A stretch of DNA of 64,000 nt from Mesodorylaimus sp. YZB2_4 (lineage: Eukaryota > Nematoda > Enoplea > Dorylaimida > Dorylaimidae), in assembly GCA_030248295.1 (NCBI GenBank), contig JASANH010001508.1, positions 930,001 to 994,000 on the forward strand, written 5' to 3'. Under the pieces are notes generated by a model, which was not told the origin of the DNA, searched no databases, and saw nothing but the letters and a program-made list of their open reading frames with translations. Made by a program: the position numbers and the translations under genes. Below, piece after piece: positions 54,558-64,000 of the stretch. The stretch's first letter is position 1. Each line of letters opens with the position of its first letter.

Positions 54558-56195
54558 GCTCGTTTGCGTGCTCTAGCATTACAGTATCATCGCGCTCTGT
54601 TGACACTGGATCATGCGATGCGTTTGCGCAACTGTTAGGCGCATCACTCGTTACTGATTCAGGGCCACACACGGATCGCTGTGGACTTTGACTCATGAGA
54701 AGGTGGCTGGCTATTTCCTCGCTTTTACCAGTGGTTTATCTAATTTGCAGCGTAGCTGTTTATCAGCATAAACTTCGGCACAGCAAACTGCAATTGCTGC
54801 CCTTTGAAATGCGTTATCGCACAGTGCACACGTGGGCCCTCACATTCAAACAAACATCACCAACTTATCCCATTGCGAAACTCATCTTCATTACCCATAT
54901 TAGGAAATTGGTGACCAGCTGCTGACGAACAAGCTGAAGACGACTGGGCCGGGAACTGTCCCCAGAATCATCGAAGCGGATTCCATTTTGTGCAATGTTA
55001 TTCACTCTCTGGCCACACACTCATCGCTGCGCTTAACCAGCAGGCGAAAGAATGTCTAGAGAGTCACCTGTAGAACACATGTTCTGAAAGGATCGAATGA
55101 GCCCAAAGCAATGTCACAAGGCACATTTATAACCAGGCCTGGCAGGCTTAGGGGAGAATATGGCTGATTGCCTGAAGTCAGAGGAGCAAAATAAGCAAGT
55201 CAAGTATAGGCCTAAAACCTACACCTGCGGCTAAAATATCAGCCCGATTGGTTGAGGTTTTTTGCTTGACCCAGGGAGATCAATAACTTCCACTACCCAT
55301 AACCCACCAACCAGGCAGGAGCGTCACACATTCTCACAATCAGTGCTCCTATAATTCTTCAGTACACACAGTATTTCTCCTGCATATAGGCGAATTCAAA
55401 TCAAATTTAATTCGAAGGGTGACGGAAAACTGTTCAGCGACCGCGATCGGCGAGCTATTCAAGTACCTTCGTTGCCTGAAGAGGCTCGCACTAACGATAA
55501 ATGTTTATTTTAGAGACCTCTGATGACCCTGAATCTTACCTCTCTGCTACCTTGAAGGCCAGAACGCTTTTGGAAATCTTTACATAGATACGTGCATTTA
55601 GAAATCGCATCAAACTGGTGTGGCTCTCAGTCGATGACTAAGGCGGCAGAAAAAAGAAGAGGAGGCCAACAAATAAAGCAAGTTTTTCGAAAGGTTTCAA
55701 TATCTTTGAACTTTTGTGCTTCTCACTTTTTCAATCAAGAACTGACTACAGTATTGGCCTTCGAAGTTCCTGCTCATTCGGCTTTGTTTTCTGTTCCGTG
55801 TTTCTAACGCCCTGCGTCTGTCAGGAGCAAAAGTACACGCACTCACTGTACTGATTCAAACGTGTCAAGTTCGGAAAATAAGTCAGATCAGTCATCAAAA
55901 AAGAAATTCTACCCCTTGCTGCTCTTTACATCCTATTGTGCATCCTGCTTCAAAGTGAACTTTTTTCTAGTCTGTACTTTTAGAGCTCCCGCTTCTGACT
56001 GACGTTGCCGAACAAAAAGTGCGTAGGACTTTCAGTTCTTACTGCAGTGATCCGTCACGATGACACGAGATCCACCTAGCCTGGCGGGCTTAGGCACAGT
56101 TCCTGTTATGGCGGCTGACGAAAAAGGGCTGTGACGTCGGCAGTAGGTAGTCTATTTATTTCAGAGTACTGCTCTCGATGGCATGTTTTTAGAAA
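54558..56195. other. Intergenic, no gene supported
   Basis: About 1.6 kb with scattered short frames and no recognisable repeat or gene. Confidence 0.4.
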
Positions 56196-57924
56196 ATGAA
56201 TAAAAGAATGAAGTTGCGTGCTGCGCTGACAGCAATTTCGTGTTTGTGGATTCCTGCTCAGCTGTGCCTGAGTGAGACAATATTGGATCTGCCGCGATTG
56301 TGTATTGACGAAATTTTGGATAAGATCACGTCGAAAAGTCTGTCCTGCCTGAACGTGACAGAGTACTTCCTAGATCGTATCCGAAGATACAATCCTATTC
56401 TCAATGCAGTGATCACTTTGGATGAGACGGGCGCTTTGGGCAGAGCGAAGGAGTTGGACAAATATTTTCGGGAATCGGGTGCTTTGCGAGGACGACTGCA
56501 CTGTGTTCCTGTTTTAGTCAAGGATAACATTCGGGTCAAGGGGTTGCCCATGACTTTAGGACTGGCAGTCTTCGAAAACAGCATTCCCGATTCAGATGCC
56601 CCAGTAGTGGAGAGAATAAGAGAAGCCGGGGCGGTCGTCTTAGGCAAGGCTAACATGGCACCCTTGGCTCTGGGCACTCCGCACGACCCATCCCAAATGG
56701 GCGGCCTGGCACGAAACCCATACGCCATGAATTACACGGCAGCCACCAGCAGCAATGGCAATGCGGCTGCGCTGTCAGCCAGATTGGCTGTTTTGGGTGC
56801 GTTTTTCTTTGCAACTCTTCTGTACTCAATTTTTCAAATCCAGGTACATTTTAGGCATAGCAAGCGACAGTTTCGGATCCGTGACTGGACCCGCCACAGT
56901 GACTCGGGTTGTCGGATATAGGCCACCAACGGACGCCTTTGATATGTCAGGCGTATTTCCATTGCGTGGCCCAGTTTTCGACACCATCGGGTTGATGGCT
57001 CTGAGAGTGAAGGATGTGCGGATACTGTCGGAAGTGGTATCGATGCAAAGTGTCCCCGACTCTGATGACCCTGACATCGATATGACCCCCTTACCACAAA
57101 CACTGATTCGTGTCGGCATTCTTGGCAACGTGACTTATGGCCGAGTGAGCAACAAGTATGGAAGGTACACGTTGAACAGAGATGTGCAGGATGTCTTTTG
57201 GACATTCGAGAATGACTTGCGGGCGTTGGATAACGTCAGTGTGGACTTGACTTGGGACGACGAGATCGTCGCGTTGACCTTCATTTTGGCCATTGACTTT
57301 ACTTCTTCGTGCACTTGCATGTCCGAATGGATGTCCATGTTCTGGAGTGCCTACCCAATGTTTGCATCGAACACTGACCAACGCATCGGGAACCTGACTG
57401 ATTTGATTGAAGCTGGACTGTGTGTCGACGACAGCGGGATGCCTGTACGGTGTGATAGTAAGTCCGAACACCATACTCGCCATGCAATCTTGCGGGATCG
57501 GCACCTTTCCGTTTCAGAAAGCATGGTTTCGGGGGATTGGCAGAACTGGATTTCCTTATGCAGCTCAAAAACTAATTTGTGCCAAAGCCAGGACTCTGTT
57601 GCGATGAGCCATCTCCGCAAGGCGCAACGTCGACTGAAGAAGACTCTATTCTCTAAATTCGATGTGATTGTGTTCACTCAGAATCCGCAAACTGTCATGC
57701 GGACACACAAAGATGGTCAGCTGTTCATAAACGATCTCGGCGGCAGTTTTGCCTTTGCTTCCCTTTCAGTTCCTATTGGCTTTACCGAGGCGGGGCAAGA
57801 ACAGTCCTTCCCCGTCAGTGCCTACTTTCTGACCACGCCGAAGAAAACACCGCTCATGCTGGCCGTTGCTGAAAGGTACGAGAAGATGTTTTGGGCACCG
57901 ACTGCTCCTCTTTCCTTCACATGA
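56196..57924 (+). CDS. Secreted amidase-signature family hydrolase (536 aa)
   Basis: Exons 56196-56796, 56855-57457 and 57518-57924 join in frame (1611 nt). The last intron (60 nt, GTAAGT..TTTCAG) is itself in frame, so a retained form would be 20 residues longer. The N-terminus (LTAISCLWIPAQLCLSE) looks like a signal peptide, suggesting secretion or the ER lumen. The amidase core shows a Lys in VPVLVKDNIRVKG (K109), TSSNG (cis-Ser about S185) and SDSFGSV (nucleophile about S209). Spacings 76 and 24 match the Ser-cisSer-Lys triad of the family. Exon 1 ends at the G joining LAVLG to IASDS. The usual GGSSGGSA is altered to ATSSNGNA, and the glycine-rich GSDTGGSIR to ASDSFGSVT, so substrate choice may differ from FAAH or Glu-tRNA amidotransferase. 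Eukaryotic secreted relatives are poorly characterised. The C-terminal LSVPIGFT block is conserved. Confidence 0.85.
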
Positions 57925-58213
57925 CGGCAACAATTGTGTATGTAAGTCTTTGCGCCATGCAGAATGTCTTGCGCGCGTAATAAACGATGGTCGTGTACTT
58001 TGTGCTGGACATGTTGATAGGCATATTCCGAGCTGGTACCACTGAAATGTGCTTCTGCTAAGAAACTAACCAGAGCATCAGACTAGCTGTTGCTGGCGAA
58101 ACTTTCTTGCCGACAGCAAAACACGGACTGACTATAAACACACACCAGCAAATAACACGGGTTAGGTGCCAAAACAGGTTATCACTCTGTGCAAACGGAC
58201 ACTATGCAAATAG

Positions 58214-58757
58214 TCACCAAACTGTCATAGTTGTCAAAGCTGACTGATCATTTGACCATGATTGGCTGCCCAGCACGAAGCAGCTAGTACGAAGTGCGCA
58301 TAACTGAATAGAACTTATGCATTGGGTTTGTTTTACGAGACCTCGATACATGGGATGACAGGACTGGGTAAAGATCGTTAGCTCTGCGGTTCGTAGGCTC
58401 ATCGTGATGAACATGAACGTGATGAGCATGAACATCATCCGCACCGCCTTCCTTCGCTGAAACAGAACAAGGATGTTATCGTTGGGACGAAATAAGAAAA
58501 AGCCAACTTACCTCGTCGTTGTCCATGGAGGCCATCTTCGTGTCGGCGTGCTTCTTCAGCGTCTTCTGCGACTCGCCCGTCGGCCGAACGGCGACCAGAT
58601 TGGCCCGCGCACTCTGCGCCAACTTCGGCTTTTGCATTTGTACTTTCTTGAAAGGCCACGGCATTGTTTCTTCTCGATTCGACTCGACGCTGAACCAACT
58701 CTTCGACAGCTTCAAACCGATCGCGCTCGACAAATGCGGACACTCCGCACTTGTCAA
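58214..58757 (-). CDS. Possible two-exon protein, uncertain
   Basis: Exon 1 (58757-58512) has two open frames, one giving MPWPFKKVQMQKPKLAQSAR..., the other acidic. It ends at a good donor (GACGAG|GTAAGT). Exon 2 starts after TGTTTCAG at 58458. In the first frame it would encode a hydrophobic segment (VRMMFMLITFMFITM) and stop at 58214. The donor and acceptor are good, but with two frames open the choice is unsafe and no family is recognised. Confidence 0.3.
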
Positions 58758-59454
58758 GCGGTGCTCTGGGCGATTTTGCCGACTGGTCCTAAGGCAAAGG
58801 TTGATATACGGCTGGCTGGAGCCAAATATCAGCCTAAGCTAAAGTCCTATACCAGACTAAGCCTACGCCTAATTCCAGCCTAAGCGAACCTATGTTGGGG
58901 ACCAAACAGCAAAAGTGCCGAAGGTATACGCTGAACAAACAGCGTAGAAGTAAAGAGTGGAGGATTGTGAAGAATCAGTTGGGGCGAGTTGTGTGGGAAC
59001 ATTGAGAAAATATATTTCGCTCGACTGCCAGTTTACTGTTCACTAGCGACCTTTCTTGTAATTCCAAATTTGCGCGCGCGCGCGGTGGTCGATTTGGTGC
59101 GCGGCGTTTGAAACCGGGCGATCTGCTCCAGCAAGTCAGCTAACAGTCGCACAACGAATCATTCTCAGGAACGATTCTGGAATTTGCTCTCGAGAACTGA
59201 TCTCGGGAACCATGCTATCTTTCCGGTGGCTTTTTTATGAGTTTTACAGTGAATGTGGGTATGAGGTATCGCCACTGTGTAAAGCCCGTCTGCGAGAGTT
59301 GTCCGGTTTGCGTGGGGAGGTGTAATTTGTTGTTGAGAAAATGATCGTCCCAAGTATTCAGCGTACAATATATCTCTTTATTCCAAACCAAACACGAAGT
59401 AGTAGCGGATAAAGTTCGCCGGTCGTCTTTATGGTCTTGCTTTTTTAAATTTTC

Positions 59455-59765
59455 GTGGGCTGGAGCCCGTTTTTGCCTTTAGCCGGCCAGCAGTCAAACC
59501 TTCCAAGCAGGGCTGTGCGGGGACCGGCCCACACGCAGCGTCCTTCTGCGTGTCTCCACTATGAGCACCTCCACGCGAGGGCATCCTGGACTGGACACCG
59601 ACTTCCTCAGACCATGGCGGGCTGTGAACCCTGTCGGTGTTGGGCAGCCGAGACTGTCTGCTCGTTTGGCTTCCGTCTCTCCACTCGGAGCACCTCGGCG
59701 GTACCGGGTGAGTCACCCACGGCCTGGCGTGCAAGGTCAGCGAGGGTCTCTATGGTCTTGTGGTC
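59455..59765 (-). repeat. SINE, copy 2
   Basis: Read on the minus strand it matches the body of the copy at 20935-21215 from CGCTGACCTTGCACGCCAGG to CACAGCCCTGCTTGGAAGG, with GAGGAAGTCGGTGTCCAG and CGCAGAAGGACGCTG in between. The tRNA-like head is not recognisable at its 5' side. It is the longest clean body copy. Confidence 0.7.
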
Positions 59766-60224
59766 ACACGAGCTGCCACAGGCACTCTGAAACTTGAGAA
59801 TCAGGCCATACTCACTCGTGCTTACGCATCCGGCGCAAGTGTACATAAAATACATTTTTTCTCTGTAGCCTAACAAAATCCTTATGTCCTTGTACAAGTG
59901 CTCCTCATTTGCTCGACGCATCCGGCGTGCCTACTGCGATTCTGCTTTGGCCTAATGATCGCAGTAAGGCAAAGTGTCGATGCATATATCAGACCTCGAC
60001 ATGGTAGCCCTAGTAGTCAAGGTGACTGTGGTTGAAGAAGGGTCGGCGCACACTGCGCATGTCTTACAATATCGGGCCACCCAGTGAGAGATGGTGTCGC
60101 AATGGCCTAAATTCTTTCTGCATTAGCAATATCTTATTTCGTCAACACGTTTGTAAAATACGCGGGCGCACGTGTAACTGGAATCTGCGAATATAGCATA
60201 GTTCATTCACCCGCACCAGTGGAG

Positions 60225-60354
60225 ATGAGTCCAAAAAAAGCTAGACAGAAAGCTTGGGAAGTCGTCATGACCGACCAGGCAGGCTTGGCCGTTGTCTTCC
60301 CGTCCCCACCCCAAGCCTTGGGCAAGACTGTGAAGATGCGGCGCGACATGTGAG
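60225..60354 (+). other. Possible isolated coding exon
   Basis: An ATG frame of 43 codons (MSPKKARQKAWEVVMTDQAG...) ends either at a TGA or at a good splice donor (GACAT|GTGAGC). No partner exon is certain; the membrane-segment frame at 61847-62008 is one candidate. No family recognised. Confidence 0.2.
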
Positions 60355-61132
60355 CAAACTGTTGGACAGGACGGGTGCCTTGCCCTCATATGTGTTGCTT
60401 ATCGAGTGTTTTCCGCGCTAGCAGATTCTCTACGGTGGTACATATTAGGCAACTGTGAATTAGCAGCTTGACCATATCTGTGGCCATTGGCCCTGGACAG
60501 CCAAGATCCACTGCTGTTTAGCATGTACAGTACAGCGCCTTTTGTCAAAGAATGAACCTCTTTAGGTCACTCGATGCATGAAGCCCCCATAATATCGATA
60601 CGCTGAAATAATAAGTACCGCCCTCTGAATCCGAGAAGTCGATAGCTTCCACCCACTTGTCTACCAGTTCACGACCCAGTGGTTTTCACAGGGTGGGCAC
60701 TGACCGCACTGACCGACTGGGGAGTCTGATTCTATTGTATGCTGCTGGGTAGCATGCTCATTTCAAATGTGACACTATCACTCGGTATGCCTGCATCAAC
60801 AAAAAAACTATGAACATGACACAATACGGATTACAGCCATCTGCCACAGGAAAACTGGAGACCGTCAGATAGAAGCTGGCGTGCAAGCTCGTCGCCATAT
60901 CAGGATTGCTAGCTGGTTATTCGCAACACGGGCTGGAAACTGGGGCTAGCGGGAAAAGGGTGCACGGAATGTCCCCCCAATCTGTATCAGTCGTATCAGC
61001 TATGCTTACCAGAAGTATTGACCTCCTTATCGTAAGTTAAAGCACAGAAGAAAGTGCAGAAAGGAGCTGTTTCTGGGAGCTATGGAAAAATCAGAGAGCT
61101 GGAAAAGGTATGCTGTAGCTTTGGCATGCACA

Positions 61133-61181
61133 TGCCAGCGAGCCTATACGCCAGGCGATTTGGCGTATAGGCTTTCTGGCA
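61133..61181. other. Long interrupted inverted repeat
   Basis: TGCCAG, 2 nt, AGCCTATACGCC, 9-nt loop, GGCGTATAGGCT, 2 nt, CTGGCA: 18 paired bases in two blocks. No gene abuts it. Confidence 0.7.
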
Positions 61182-61846
61182 GAATCTAGGCTCTCACCAG
61201 CCCGCCTCTAGGCGTTCCGCCTGGGTCAGAAGTATAAACCCGGATTAACCCGTAGTTGGTCGAACTCTTGGGTCCACAGACCCAACGCATGTTATAACAC
61301 AGGGCGAAACGGTTTTATCTGCATATCTCGACAACCAGCCATTATTTTGCAAAACCGTTTGGTAGTATCATAGGTTGATAGGTAGGACATGCTAGTACCA
61401 AAAATTATCGAAATCGATCAAGCGGTTCTCAAACGGCGGCCCGAAAACCCCAAAAAAGTGCCCAAAAACAATAATAACTTCAATTGAAACATGAATCGTA
61501 CGAAAGGAAGAACTATCTTCTAGCACAGGCATCGTACAGTTGCTACTTGATGCTGCAAACAGTGAGACCAACTAAGGGTTAAGGCTGCTGGACAACAGCT
61601 CCTGATCCCTAGGTTCCTGGAATCGGGGTCCTTCCGAGCAGGCTTTCCATCAACATTCTGACTTGCGAGCACTCGTGAGGAATATGGTGTATATCAGCCC
61701 ATGCCAGCCCGCCTGGTCTTGGCCATCCTTGAAAAACTTTAGCACAGTAGCGCAGCGCACAGCACAGTAGCACAACGTGCACCAAGGGTGCCTCAGAATA
61801 TACTTGTTTGTTACAAACTGGGACACAATGTGTTGGTTGTTCTGGG

Positions 61847-62008
61847 AAAGCTGGACTATTGGGGATCGCAGTCGGAGTAACCACCTTGGCCATTCTGACA
61901 ATCTGCTTCAGTCCAGAGCAGCTCTACATTTTACGAGGGGAGCTCAAAAAGTTCTTGCAACTGGCATATAACTGGCCGTACGTCACCTTCAATTACATAC
62001 CTGCATAG
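61847..62008 (+). other. Possible exon encoding a membrane segment
   Basis: The frame reads GLLGIAVGVTTLAILTICF, a good transmembrane helix, followed by a helical ELKKFLQLAYNWPYV and a stop at 62008. It looks more protein-like than neighbouring frames but has no confirmed start or splice partner. Confidence 0.2.
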
Positions 62009-62341
62009 GACTTTACGACGTTGCATCAGCCATCGGGAGTATGTCTGGGCGAATAGGACGAGCACAGTGCACGCTGACTGACAGGTTGGCGAGGGAAGCA
62101 TGCAAGGCACAACAACTAACTCTGTCTTCAATGATTTACTTCGTGCGTAGAATGGTATAACGGTGCCCTGTCCTGTTCACTGCGTAAGACAAAACATCAG
62201 CGAGTGAGGAAAGGGTGCTAATTTTCAGGTATGCAAAAACAGTCGTGAAAAAAGTCGATTCCCACGTCAAAAGCGCAATTCCTTTGTAACCCGCAACAAT
62301 GCAACGAAAAACAACATTACTGGGGAAGGTGCGAGTCACGT

Positions 62342-63851
62342 TCAAGCATTACCGCCAGCCGACGCCAAGGGATTCTTCAAAACCAAGATCACTGAGTCTC
62401 CTCTCAAGAACATTTTCGAAATGTAACGATCTTTGTTCACGGGCTTTGCCTAAAATAGAACCGTGCGTCAGTCAACAAATATCCAGTCTTGCACGGAAAA
62501 AAGACAAAAAACCCCCTGAATAATGAGTCCTAGACACATTTTTCTCAAAAACAGGCAGCAAGGTCGCAAGTGCACTCAGCGATCTCCCCAGTTTAGAATA
62601 GTGCGTATAAAATACAAGTTCAAAAAAACACAGCTAAGCCTTTACCTTCTTCTTTCCTTTTCCAGTTTTTGGTAGCTCCGTCCACATTTCTTTGACATTT
62701 TCCAAAACCATATTGCAATGGCGATCGAAAGCTTTGACTCGAGCGAGCAGTTTCTTATTGTTGCGACAGTTGATCAGGACCTGAAATAAGGAAAATCAGG
62801 ATATGACTGGTGGAGGTGGCGTAACATCATGAAGCTACACATTGCGCATTCACGATGTACAGCAAAGTCAAGGCACACATGTACCAAGCCTACACAATTG
62901 GAATGCTGAGTGGGACTCAAGAGGGGCCCTGAAAACGCACGGTCTACAGCATATTTTAACGTCAGCAGGCAGCATTCGTCTGTCAGCGCACCGGGTACAC
63001 CCTTGAACAGTTCCGTATTAGCTTCTGATCGTGAGAGTTAGTAATGTGCTAATGCGTAATTTTCGTCAGTGAAAAACTCATGCGGTAACTGCTGTAGACG
63101 CATCCCGCAAAGAAGCATAGGCTGTCTTTAAATGCAGATACCGTTTAAAACAGAAATTTTAACATACTGCAGATCCCAAAAACCCACCCTTGCTGGAAAA
63201 CAGTTGCTAGCAATCATTTTTAGGCCATCAAATCGGTCATTTGAAGACACATGCTCACGATCAGAAGGGACTGCAGTTTCAAACAAGCCAACAAGCTATC
63301 GGATCTTGATGTCGGCGAGGAAGATATGGTCATTACTGTACCATCCCAATCATTTTGTCACGACTCAAAATCCAATTATTCCTAGCCATACTGTACCTAA
63401 GTGCTGTGAGTGTGGTACAAAGTTGCATTGACGGCTGAATTGTTCAAGGTAGTCTGACTATCAGAATCTAATGGTATTCAGAATACCTGAATTACTTACT
63501 TGTGATCGATTGCTCATCGATTTCAATTGGCCAGAACGCATTTGTCTGCTTTAAAGAGCCCCGAATACTTTTAAGGTCTGACACGCGAGAAAAACCCGCC
63601 AGTCCATGGCCAGGCCAATACCATCTCTTTCCTCATGCAGGTACATAGCAAATGACACAGCCTAAATAGGCCACTTACTTGGGTGTTGTTTTTGACGGAT
63701 TGAGTTAAAACTGAGAGCGGTCCAACGTTGAATTCTTCTTCTTCCTTTGCCGCTAATTCTTCGGGCGTCATTTCTGTTTTCGGTTTCGCAGCGGAACTAA
63801 AAGAGCACTTGACAAAAAACTGAAACTAGACAAAAAAAACAGTTACCTCAT
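62342..63851 (-). CDS. SNRPD2: Small nuclear ribonucleoprotein Sm D2 (121 aa)
   Basis: Four exons on the minus strand: 63851-63847 (ATGAG only), 63796-63679, 62780-62646, 62449-62342 (366 nt). The protein reads [20 protein letters not shown], then the highly conserved [20 protein letters not shown], the Sm1 core ([25 protein letters not shown]), a lysine-rich loop ([11 protein letters not shown]), and Sm2 ([18 protein letters not shown]). SmD2 is part of the heptameric Sm ring on U1, U2, U4 and U5 snRNAs and works in spliceosome assembly. The length is close to the remembered human 118 residues. The gene is complete and intact, with a second intron of about 0.9 kb. The tail ASAGGNA differs from the human end. 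Confidence 0.95.
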
Positions 63852-64000
63852 TTTGAAGTAGTTGAATTTGAGATTTCCTCAAAACGAAACTGATATTCTA
63901 GAGCTTGGCAACTTTTCGATTAGCTCGATAGTTTCCGCTGATTTTGGTACTATTGATTTTGGGATCGTGTACGAAGACGCATTCGCAGACTATCAAGGAC

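Larger units (their letters stand above)
57925..62341. other. Gene-poor region with weak exon candidates and a SINE
   Basis: Between the amidase and SmD2 lie several weak coding candidates (listed separately), a SINE copy, a (CG)n run at 59072-59084, and a long inverted repeat at 61133-61181. No complete gene could be established. Confidence 0.4.

Noticed and set aside
1-64000. CRISPR arrays, bacterial operons or prophage
   Set aside because: Spliceosomal introns, animal gene families and absence of regularly spaced direct repeats exclude these.

Overview
The window is nuclear DNA of an animal. Genes are split by spliceosomal introns with GT..AG borders, many of them only 50-60 nt long. The gene set is metazoan: proteasome beta-3, ANKRD13C, an SLC5 symporter, Dispatched, SmD2 and a secreted amidase. 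A homologue of honeybee prohormone-4 (LDLa domain plus a conserved C-terminal domain) points to a protostome, perhaps an ecdysozoan. The species cannot be named from the sequence. Exon coordinates were built by hand from splice consensus, reading frame and remembered family sequence. No alignment was run.

Layout. 1-6505 (-): 5' LTR and a 1605-codon Gag-protease-dUTPase-like ORF of an LTR retroelement, ending in what looks like a PWWP chromatin-reader domain. No pol follows inside the window. 7328-7782 (-): a small two-exon gene. 8192-11138 (-): first PSMB3 copy. 12405-14402 (+): ANKRD13C. 15474-18148 (-): SLC5-type symporter. 20307-21678: non-autonomous hAT-like transposon with a perfect 8-bp target duplication and a SINE inside. 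23534-24085 (+): possible single-exon membrane protein. 24358-27065 (+): decayed Ty3/gypsy-type element lacking reverse transcriptase, in a tandem-LTR arrangement. 27978-29582 (+): second PSMB3 copy, inverted relative to the first. 31167-32457 (-): prohormone-4-like precursor. 36824-39089 and 39472-43964 (+): two unrecognised genes; the second has a 2.9-kb intron filled by nested inverted-repeat elements. 46765-51943 (+): Dispatched. 54485-54557 (+): tRNA-Gln-like gene or pseudogene. 56196-57924 (+): secreted amidase-signature protein. 62342-63851 (-): SmD2.

How the genes relate. There is no operon logic. Housekeeping genes (two proteasome subunits, SmD2) sit next to signalling genes (Dispatched for Hedgehog release, a neuropeptide precursor). 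The spaces between them hold mobile DNA: two LTR families, at least three terminal-inverted-repeat families, a tRNA-derived SINE family in three copies, and repeated poly-G/poly-C tracts.

Most unusual points: the probable PWWP domain in a retroelement polyprotein, the inverted intact PSMB3 pair carrying the same repeat family in the same intron, and the nested transposons with visible target duplications.
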